A stretch of 11,826 bases of DNA from Dokdonella_A sp014338185. Its GTDB lineage: Bacteria > Pseudomonadota > Gammaproteobacteria > Xanthomonadales > Rhodanobacteraceae. The position numbers and the translations under genes are program-made. The stretch's first letter is position 1. Each line of letters begins with the position of its first letter. The stretch is taken from contig SZOS01000065.1 in the NCBI GenBank assembly GCA_030263295.1, positions 1 through 11,826 of the forward strand, written 5' to 3'. Under the pieces are notes generated by a model. It had not been told where the DNA came from. It saw nothing but the letters and a program-made list of their open reading frames with translations, and did no database searches. Shown one piece after another: positions 1 through 5,200 of the stretch.

Positions 1-37
1 TCCAGGCGCGCTCCTTCAACCACTCGGACACCTCTCC
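1..37 (-). tRNA. tRNA-Ser(GGA), 5' part only, cut by window edge
   Basis: Read on the minus strand from 37 to 1, the sequence begins with acceptor arm GGAGAGG, then TG and the serine-type D-arm TCCGAGTGGTTGAAGGA, then the anticodon stem and CTGGA. This closely matches enterobacterial tRNA-Ser(GGA) (serW/serX type). The anticodon GGA falls on positions 3-1, so the window ends exactly at the anticodon, and the variable arm, T-arm and 3' end lie outside. It would decode UCC/UCU serine codons. The identity is inferred from half the molecule, but the D-arm and the anticodon position agree. Confidence 0.88.
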
Positions 38-44
38 ATGTTCT

Positions 45-79
45 CATCCCGCACTGCACGGTGTGCAGCGGGCGGGATG
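45..79 (-). other. Long hairpin in the tRNA-Ser(GGA) leader
   Basis: An outer 8-bp stem (CATCCCGC 45-52 with GCGGGATG 72-79) encloses an inner 6-bp stem (CTGCAC 54-59 with GTGCAG 63-68) around a 3-nt loop. The internal loop is one base on one side and three on the other. The structure ends seven bases before the mature 5' end of the tRNA (37). No T-tract follows on the minus strand, so a plain intrinsic terminator is not supported. It may be a structured leader or a processing determinant. Confidence 0.6.
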
Positions 80-152
80 GTTCGGCGCCTCCTGCGCCTG
101 TCCCCTTGCCCACACACTGGATGACGGCCGCGTCGACACGGGGCGCGCGAGG

Positions 153-182
153 ATACTAGGCGCGCCCTGCCCGCACAAGCAA
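153..182 (-). promoter_or_regulatory. Candidate sigma70-like promoter for tRNA-Ser(GGA)
   Basis: On the minus strand TTGCTT (182-177) is followed after 18 bp by TAGTAT (158-153), and then by a very GC-rich stretch, as in the discriminators of stringently controlled stable-RNA promoters. Transcription would start near 146, giving a leader of about 109 nt that contains the 45-79 hairpin. The -35 is weak, and the element overlaps the 3' end of the toxin remnant. This is inference from short matches only. Confidence 0.33.
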
Positions 183-359
183 GCGAGGATCCTTCCTGAG
201 CTCGTTGATCCCATCCTTGAGCGGGCGGCACTGGCCCGGGTTGCCAATGGAAAGACGTCCGACACGAACCTCGATTCTGGCCTTGGCATCACGGTCGCGA
301 AGACCCCGCAGCCACACGTCAAATGCGCTGCTCTTGAGGATCTCGCAGATGTCGGACAC
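156..359 (-). pseudogene. Truncated RelE/ParE (HigB-type) toxin remnant
   Basis: A GTG at 359-357 opens 67 codons. About residues 4-56 resemble the N-terminal part of chromosomal RelE/ParE-superfamily HigB-like toxins: EILKSSAFDVWLRGLRDR, then AKARIEVRVGRLSIGNPGQ, then GINELR. The family continues with an I-x-YGPGYR-V-Y-type C-terminal strand that carries key residues for mRNA cleavage. Here the reading diverges after NELR into a low-similarity tail ending in a stop, and neither of the other minus frames restores the missing strand. Intact members are roughly 95-105 residues. No ribosome-binding site precedes the GTG, because the palindrome at 360-398 abuts it. No antitoxin gene is visible before the tRNA at 37. 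I read it as a decayed toxin-antitoxin remnant rather than an active toxin; the family call is fairly firm, the pseudogene call inferred. Confidence 0.65.
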
Positions 360-398
360 AGCAAACCGCAGTTGACGTCACGTCAACTGTGGTTTGCT
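360..398. repeat. 39-bp near-perfect palindrome
   Basis: The 19-bp left arm AGCAAACCGCAGTTGACGT (360-378) is separated by a single C (379) from its reverse complement (380-398), with one G/T exception. It lies between the 3' end of the UbiA-like gene (stop at 491) and the toxin remnant, and directly abuts the remnant's start. It could end transcription of the upstream operon, but no T-tract follows on the minus strand (the next bases are GTGTCC). The 399-490 stretch to the UbiA-like stop holds no gene I can see. Confidence 0.85.
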
Positions 399-490
399 TC
401 GCTTCCACCGTCCAACTGACCTGCCCATCCCCAAGGCCACACACTGCTGCGTGAAATCCCGGGCTCGCGACTCCAACGCGCCGCACGCGC

Positions 491-1405
491 TCACGGCGTG
501 GCGGGCTGGCCGATGAACACGAACACGAGGATCAATGCGAGCTGGGCGAGTGGATACAGGCTCGCGCGATCGAACAGGCGTGCGGCGCGGCGGCCTTCGT
601 GCGAGCGGTACAGCGCGAGCCCGGGCATGAGCAGCAGCACCACGCCGATCACCAAGGTGGCGACACGATAGGGCCAGCCCAACGCGAGCGGCGACATTAC
701 AGGCAAGGCCAGACTCAGCGCCACGGTCGCCATCAACGCGACCAGTACCACGCTGCCGGCCACGCGGGGTCCGAACACCAGCGGGATCGTGCGCGCGCCG
801 ACACGGCGGTCCTCTTCGACATCGTTCCAGTCGGCCGGGATGTTCTGGCCGCCGATCTCCCAGGCGATGAGCCAGGCCACCATGAGCGCAAGCCATGCCG
901 GCGATGGCTGCGGAACCACCGCAAGCACGGCCGCCACCGGGCCGAGCGCCTTGACGCAACCGCTGACCAGCACGCGCCACCAGCTTACCTTGAACATGAG
1001 GCAATACACGGTTTCGAGGACTGGCGCGGCGAGCACCAGCGGCACGAGCCATGGATTGAGCCACCAGGCGCCGGCCAGCGCGACGAGGTACCACCCAACG
1101 AACCAGGCGATGCCGCCGCCGAGGCTGAGCTTGCCCTGTGCGATCGGATAACGCAGGTCCGAGGCCTCGACCGAGTAACCGGGGTTGGGCCCGGCGCCGG
1201 CGAACTTCTCGCGGTCGACCTTGACGCCGATGATGTCGTTGAGCGCATACAGCGCGGTGTAGCCGGCCAGTGCCGTGACCAGTGCGACCGCGAGCACGGG
1301 CCAGCTGGGAAAATGCCCCAGCCACAGCAGCGCGGCGAAGCCGGGCATGGCGATGTCGAGCACGCCGTGGGTCGAGCGCGACAGGGCAAGGAACTTGCGC
1401 AGCAT
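491..1405 (-). CDS. UbiA-family membrane prenyltransferase-like protein (EboC-like role possible)
   Basis: This 304-residue, very hydrophobic protein has about eight predicted membrane helices (near 22-45, 97-117, 119-137, 150-165, 169-184, 214-236, 247-266 and 284-299). UbiA-superfamily enzymes transfer prenyl groups from polyprenyl diphosphates to aromatic or other acceptors in the membrane. The second Asp-rich motif is intact (D192-WN-D195-VEE-D199, followed by RRVGARTIP). The first is degenerate: N56-D57-II-G60-VKV-D64, with Gly where many relatives have Asp. The start is the ATG at 1405, preceded by GGAAGG and only 2 nt after the ubiG stop, so translation is probably coupled. It is the last gene of the five-gene operon. 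UbiA-like proteins also occur in ebo clusters (EboC), but I cannot tell EboC from other UbiA branches by eye. The prenyl acceptor is unknown. Confidence 0.85.
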   Translation of the reverse strand: MLRKFLALSRSTHGVLDIAMPGFAALLWLGHFPSWPVLAVALVTALAGYTALYALNDIIGVKVDREKFAGAGPNPGYSVEASDLRYPIAQGKLSLGGGIAWFVGWYLVALAGAWWLNPWLVPLVLAAPVLETVYCLMFKVSWWRVLVSGCVKALGPVAAVLAVVPQPSPAWLALMVAWLIAWEIGGQNIPADWNDVEEDRRVGARTIPLVFGPRVAGSVVLVALMATVALSLALPVMSPLALGWPYRVATLVIGVVLLLMPGLALYRSHEGRRAARLFDRASLYPLAQLALILVFVFIGQPATP

Positions 1406-1407
1406 GC

Positions 1408-2118
1408 TCAGGCCTTCCGCGTGAAGCTGGCCATGTAGTTGACGTCCTCGCGATCGGGCGCGACCCGGAAGCTCTTGTTGAGCGGATTGAACATGAGGCT
1501 GGCACTGCGCAGGAAGGTGAGCCCGCTCGCGCCGGCCCAGCGCCGCATTTCGTCGGGACGGATGAGCTTGGCGTATTCGTGGGTGCCGCGCGGCAGGATG
1601 CGCAGGATGTACTCGCCGCCGACGATCGCGAACAGCCACGCCTTGAACGTGCGATTGATGGTCGAGAACACCACGTGGCCGCCGGGCTTGAGCAGGCGCG
1701 CACAGGCATCGATCACCGCGGCGGGATCGGGCACGTGCTCGAGCATTTCCAGGCAGGTCACCACGTCGTAGCTGCCGGCCTCCAGCGCCACCAGTTCCTC
1801 CACGGTCTGCAGGCGGTAGTCGATCTTCAGCCCGCCCTTGACGGCATGCTGGCGCGCGACCTCGAGCGTGAGGTCGGACTGGTCGATGCCGACCACGTCG
1901 GCACCGGCCTTGGCCAGGGTCTCGGTGAGGATACCGCCGCCGCAACCGACGTCGACCACGCGCGCACCTTGCATCGATGCATGGTCGAACACGAACTGGC
2001 TGCGCAACGGGTTGATCACGTGCAGCATGCCCATCTTGCCCGTGGGATCCCACCACAGGTTGGCGACGCGGTTGAACTTGTCGATTTCCTGCCGATCAAC
2101 GTTCGAGGGCTGGTTCAT
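1408..2118 (-). CDS. ubiG: UbiG-type SAM-dependent O-methyltransferase
   Basis: At 236 residues it is close to E. coli UbiG (240). The SAM-binding motif VVDVGCGGGILTE lies at 54-66, followed by GADVVGID and by CLEMLEHVPDP at 122-132. The UbiG-specific membrane-associated segment is clear (FSTINRTFKAWLFAIVGGEY at 151-170, then ILRILPRGTHEY), as is the ending NPLNKSF...DVNYM. UbiG methylates ring hydroxyls at both O-methylation steps of ubiquinone synthesis. The ATG at 2118 has AAGGA a few bases upstream; the gene overlaps the end of the cyclase gene by 23 bp and stops 2 nt before the UbiA-like gene. Family membership is strong. Whether this is the cell's only UbiG, serving ubiquinone, or a paralogue dedicated to the operon's product cannot be decided from the window. 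Confidence 0.9.
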   Translation of the reverse strand: MNQPSNVDRQEIDKFNRVANLWWDPTGKMGMLHVINPLRSQFVFDHASMQGARVVDVGCGGGILTETLAKAGADVVGIDQSDLTLEVARQHAVKGGLKIDYRLQTVEELVALEAGSYDVVTCLEMLEHVPDPAAVIDACARLLKPGGHVVFSTINRTFKAWLFAIVGGEYILRILPRGTHEYAKLIRPDEMRRWAGASGLTFLRSASLMFNPLNKSFRVAPDREDVNYMASFTRKA

Positions 2119-3241
2119 GGCGTTCCTTGAGGCGGGCGTGCAGCGCCTGCAGGGCGCCGTCGAGTTCCGTCCGCGTGATGTCGTTGATGAAGACGCAATG
2201 GCCGATGCCGGCGGGCAAGGGCACACGCTGCAGGCCATTGCGGTGTTCGATGCGATCGAGCAGCGAGCGCCACATGATCTCGCCATCGAGCAGGGAGAAA
2301 TCCAGCTCGATGCCCAGCGCATCGACCAGTGCGAAGATGCGCGCGGCGTCGGCGGCGCCGAGCAACTGGCGGCGCTCGGCGATCACGCTGGAGACGAGGA
2401 TGTCGAGCAGCACCGCCTCGCCGTGCAGCAGGCGCTGCTCGTGGCGCGTCTCCAGCCCGTAGCTGAAGGTGTGGCCGAAGTCGACCTTGCGCGCGAGTTC
2501 CTCTTCGTAGAGGTTGGGCGTGAGTTCATCGAGCATGCCGCCGATCGCGCCATCGAGGATGAGGTCGCCCGCGGGATTGGCGAAATGCGCGGCCACGCTG
2601 GCCGCGCCGTGGCGCTCCAGCGACTCGAACAGGCGCGCATCGCGGATGATCGCGAGCTTGATGATCTCGCACACGCCGTTGAGCAGGTGGCGGCGTGGCA
2701 GCGTCGCGAGCAGGGACTTGTCGAGCAGCACCGCCAGCGGCGGCTCGAAACTGCCCAGCCGGTTCTTGTTGCCGTTGAAGTTGATGCCGGCTTTGATCCC
2801 GAGCGCGGCGTCGACGTAGCCCATGAGCGTGGTGGGCACCTTCAGGTGCGGCACGCTGCGGCGGTAGCTGGCGGCGACGAATGCGACCACGTCGGTGAGC
2901 ACGCCGCCACCGATCGCGATGACGGGCTCGTCGCGACGATGGATCGGGAATGCATCGAGTTCGCGCAGGATGTCCTGCCAGATCTCGATCGACTTGTGTT
3001 CCTCGCCGCCCGGGAACACCACGATGCGCGCATCGACCTGGCGCTGCACGAAGTAGTCACGCAGCGCGCTGCCGTGGTGGCGCGCGACCTCGCCGTCGAC
3101 CACCACGAAGCGCCGTCCGCGCGGCCGGCCGAAGGCCATCAGCGCGTCATTGCCCGGGTCGAGCAGATGCGGTGCCTTGATCACCTCGTAGGCGATCGGG
3201 CGTTCGACCCGCACCTGCCAGCGCATGCCCTGCCCGCTCAT
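2096..3241 (-). CDS. Sugar-phosphate cyclase of the dehydroquinate synthase superfamily (EEVS/EboD-like)
   Basis: This 381-residue protein carries the superfamily's NAD and metal motifs: GGEEHK (78-83), GGGVLTDVVAF (111-121), PTTLMGYVDA (136-145), E192 and K195 in NGVCEIIK, DFGHTF (254-259) and LLHGEAV (271-277). E192, H257 and H273 are the expected zinc ligands. Two features argue against housekeeping AroB. The segment NFNGNKNRLGSFEPP (154-168) resembles 2-epi-5-epi-valiolone synthases and related cyclases rather than AroB's GKNMIGAFYQP. The second His of AroB's GHTFGH is replaced (GHTFSYGLE, Tyr at 261). Such enzymes typically cyclise sedoheptulose 7-phosphate to a C7 cyclitol, but the exact substrate here is inferred. 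The ATG at 3241 overlaps the luxS stop by 4 nt (ATGA), which implies translational coupling and fixes the start. EboD of ebo clusters belongs to the same superfamily. Confidence 0.9.
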   Translation of the reverse strand: MSGQGMRWQVRVERPIAYEVIKAPHLLDPGNDALMAFGRPRGRRFVVVDGEVARHHGSALRDYFVQRQVDARIVVFPGGEEHKSIEIWQDILRELDAFPIHRRDEPVIAIGGGVLTDVVAFVAASYRRSVPHLKVPTTLMGYVDAALGIKAGINFNGNKNRLGSFEPPLAVLLDKSLLATLPRRHLLNGVCEIIKLAIIRDARLFESLERHGAASVAAHFANPAGDLILDGAIGGMLDELTPNLYEEELARKVDFGHTFSYGLETRHEQRLLHGEAVLLDILVSSVIAERRQLLGAADAARIFALVDALGIELDFSLLDGEIMWRSLLDRIEHRNGLQRVPLPAGIGHCVFINDITRTELDGALQALHARLKERHEPALER

Positions 3242-3720
3242 GCCGCATCCAGCCATGCCGCGCGGCGGGCGAGGATCTCGCGGGCAACGCGCTGCGCGTC
3301 GGCGAGGCTGTGGTTGCGGTAGTTGCCGCACTGCTCGATGTTGGCGTACGGCACCTCGCGCGCCTGCTGCATCTGTTCGAGGATCTGCTGCAGCGTCGCA
3401 CACAGCTGGGCGGCGCGGCCTTCGTTGCGGAACACGAGGTAGAACCCGGTCTGGCAACCCATGATGCCGACGGACACGAAGCGATCGGGCAGCAGCCGGT
3501 TGAAGCCTTCGAGCAGGAAGTGCTCGACCGAATGCAGTTCGGTGCTGGTCAGGTATTCATCGGCGTTGGGATGGCGCACGCGCAGGTCGACGCAATAGAT
3601 CGACTCGCCCGCGCCAGCCGCATGCGCACCGCGCAGCTTGACGCTCGGCGCCTTGAGCCGGCGGTGGTCGAGTTCGCCCACCAGCGCGGTGGGCCATCCC
3701 AGGGCTTCGATGTCGATCAT
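3238..3720 (-). CDS. luxS: LuxS-type S-ribosylhomocysteine lyase
   Basis: LuxS cleaves S-ribosylhomocysteine to homocysteine and 4,5-dihydroxy-2,3-pentanedione, the AI-2 precursor, in the activated methyl cycle. This 160-residue protein has the usual family length and every landmark: D18-H19 near the N-terminus, DLR at 45-47, the metal motif H63-SVE-H67 with the general base E66, MGCQTGFY with catalytic C89, and the third metal ligand C131 in QCGNYRNHSL. The remaining sequence is divergent from E. coli and Bacillus LuxS. The ATG at 3720 lies 23 nt after the upstream stop, and the stop overlaps the cyclase start (ATGA). No Pfs nucleosidase gene, which would supply its substrate, lies in the window. 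Xanthomonads generally recycle S-adenosylhomocysteine through AhcY and lack LuxS, so its place inside a cyclase/prenyltransferase operon suggests a pathway role or a relocated activity. The fold and probable catalysis are strong; the physiological substrate is inference. Confidence 0.88.
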   Translation of the reverse strand: MIDIEALGWPTALVGELDHRRLKAPSVKLRGAHAAGAGESIYCVDLRVRHPNADEYLTSTELHSVEHFLLEGFNRLLPDRFVSVGIMGCQTGFYLVFRNEGRAAQLCATLQQILEQMQQAREVPYANIEQCGNYRNHSLADAQRVAREILARRAAWLDAA

Positions 3721-3743
3721 GCGGCTGCCTGCCAGTCGCGCCG

Positions 3744-4991
3744 TCAGTGGGCGGCCACGAGGGGCGCGAGATGACGATAGCTGTCGTCGAGCGCCTTCTG
3801 CCACGAGGCCACGTGATGATACAGCTCGACCGAGCCGTAGCCCGAAAAACCGTTGTCGGTCAACGCCTTGAAACTTGCGCCGAGGTCGAGCGTGCCTTCG
3901 CCCGGGATCTCGTGGAAATGCACGATGCCGGTGAGTGTGTTGGCGACCATGCGCTGCTGCAGCGCGTTGCCACGCACGCCGCGCAGCCAGGCGACGATGG
4001 GCCGGGTGCGTTCGAGCACGTCGAAGGACAGGCCCGGCACCGAGATCATCCAGGTGAAGATCTCATCGTCCAGCGGCGATGCACCCGCATACAGGCTCGG
4101 GTAATCGACGCTGGCAAGCGGGCGCGTGATGCCGCTGCGGGCAAGCAGCGTGTCGATGCGCTGGCGGCGCGCCGCGCCTGGCGCTTCCTCGCGGAAGTGG
4201 ACCGGGTGGGCGCGATCGAGCAACAGGAAATCGGCGGTATCGGGGAAGTGCACCAGCACGCTGGCGAAATCCAGGTCGGGCGCGAGTTCGGGGTGGTCGT
4301 CCACCACCTTGAGGTTGTAGCCGGCCTGCGCGTCGGAAATGTGCAGGTAGCGCGCATGCGGCGCGGCCTGGGCCAGCGCGCTGATGTAGTCGGCCTCGGA
4401 GCAGTAGGCGTGGCAAATGTCGATGTGCAGCTTGAACTTGGGCGAATCGACCTTGCGCATGAGGTCGAGACCTTGCGCCAGCGTCTCGATGTACATGCCC
4501 GGCTCGGGCTCGACCAGCAGCGTGATGTCCTCGTCGTCGCGGATCTCGCGCAGGCACTCATGGATCGAATCCACCAGCAATTCGCCCGGATCGACCTGCG
4601 GTTGCGCCACGTGTTCGGCGCGTACGAAGCCGCTGCCGAACGTCACCAGGTTCACGCCGAGCTTGCGTGCCACGTGGATGCCGCGCTTGACCAGGTCGAT
4701 GCGACGCTTGCGCGCGGCACGCGACAGCGCCATCAGCGAGGGTTCGTGCGGGCGCTGCGGATCGAAGAAGTGCGAGGCGGTGGCGACGCAGGCGGCCTTG
4801 ACCCGGCGCTCGGCCAGACGCCGCTTGACCTGCGCCAGGTAGTCGTCGTCGATGTTGAACGGGTTGAACTGGTCGCGATGGAACGAGATCTCGATGCCCG
4901 GGTAACCGGCCCGGTCCACCGCGTCGATCGCATCGAGGAAGTCGAGTTCGGTCAGGCCGAAGGTGCTGTAGCTGAGCTGGATCTGACCCAT
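3744..4991 (-). CDS. Xylose isomerase-like TIM-barrel protein (sugar phosphate isomerase/epimerase superfamily)
   Basis: This 415-residue protein is longer than the usual 260-300 of this superfamily. It starts with LSYSTFGLTELDFLDAID and GYPGIEISF, typical of barrel strands 1-2. Later candidate metal-site residues include E161 in LLVEPEPG, D191 and H194 in HIDICHAYC, H217 in YLHISDAQ, and near the C-terminus HFHEIPGEGTLDL (358-370) followed by GYGSVELY (E389). About 140 residues separate the HISD motif from the HFHEIPGEG motif, which are normally close together, so an insertion or partial duplication interrupts the barrel. The ATG at 4991 has no strong Shine-Dalgarno. It is the first gene of the operon, and the leader to the candidate promoter is about 170 nt. 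It likely isomerises or epimerises a sugar or cyclitol intermediate. It does not look like a typical EboE sequence, although the role may be analogous. Confidence 0.8.
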   Translation of the reverse strand: MGQIQLSYSTFGLTELDFLDAIDAVDRAGYPGIEISFHRDQFNPFNIDDDYLAQVKRRLAERRVKAACVATASHFFDPQRPHEPSLMALSRAARKRRIDLVKRGIHVARKLGVNLVTFGSGFVRAEHVAQPQVDPGELLVDSIHECLREIRDDEDITLLVEPEPGMYIETLAQGLDLMRKVDSPKFKLHIDICHAYCSEADYISALAQAAPHARYLHISDAQAGYNLKVVDDHPELAPDLDFASVLVHFPDTADFLLLDRAHPVHFREEAPGAARRQRIDTLLARSGITRPLASVDYPSLYAGASPLDDEIFTWMISVPGLSFDVLERTRPIVAWLRGVRGNALQQRMVANTLTGIVHFHEIPGEGTLDLGASFKALTDNGFSGYGSVELYHHVASWQKALDDSYRHLAPLVAAH

Positions 4992-5153
4992 GGCTGGTCC
5001 ACTGCAAGAACGTGGGGCGGACGCTGCGCAAGCACCTGCGCGCCGGCTGCCACCGCCGCGCCCACGCCGCTGCCGCTATCTCGGGGGCGGCGCGGCACGA
5101 TTCAATGCCCGCTGCCGCCCGCGCCCGCGGGCCCGGCCTGCGTGGCCTGGCCT

Positions 5154-5199
5154 GCGTCGCAGCGCATATTGTACCCGTGCCGGCGGACCGCTGCGTCGC
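5154..5199 (-). promoter_or_regulatory. Candidate operon promoter with flanking repeat arms
   Basis: On the minus strand GGGTACAAT places a strong -10-like TACAAT at 5173-5168, giving a start near 5161 and a leader of about 170 nt before the first operon gene (4991). No good TTGACA lies at 17 bp. The -10 is bracketed by CGCAGCG (5158-5164) and its inverse CGCTGCG (5189-5195), each overlapping a copy of TGCGTCGC (5153-5160 and 5192-5199). Arms around a -10 are the arrangement expected of an operator. The rest of the 4992-5200 gap is GC-rich and shows no gene, T-tract or riboswitch I recognise. Confidence 0.45.
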
Positions 5200-5200
5200 C

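Noticed and set aside
141..167. 8-bp inverted repeat GGGCGCGC/GCGCGCCC as a terminator
   Set aside because: No T-tract on either strand, and it overlaps the candidate -10 of the tRNA promoter; short GC stems are common in this composition.
63..419. 118-codon plus-strand open frame opposite the toxin remnant
   Set aside because: It crosses the palindrome and the tRNA promoter candidate and shows no family resemblance; the opposite strand has a toxin-like reading.
378..1709. Long open frames overlapping the UbiA-like and ubiG genes in other frames
   Set aside because: They are Arg/Ala/Pro-rich with no recognisable motif, as expected of alternative frames in GC-rich DNA, while the chosen frames have clear family motifs.
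2096..3241. Housekeeping aroB (3-dehydroquinate synthase)
   Set aside because: Two signature regions differ from AroB (NKNRLGSFEPP and GHTFSY), and the neighbours are not shikimate genes.
4992..5160. SAM or SAH riboswitch before the LuxS operon
   Set aside because: I looked for SAH-type conserved core segments because the operon makes or uses SAH, and found no recognisable match by eye.
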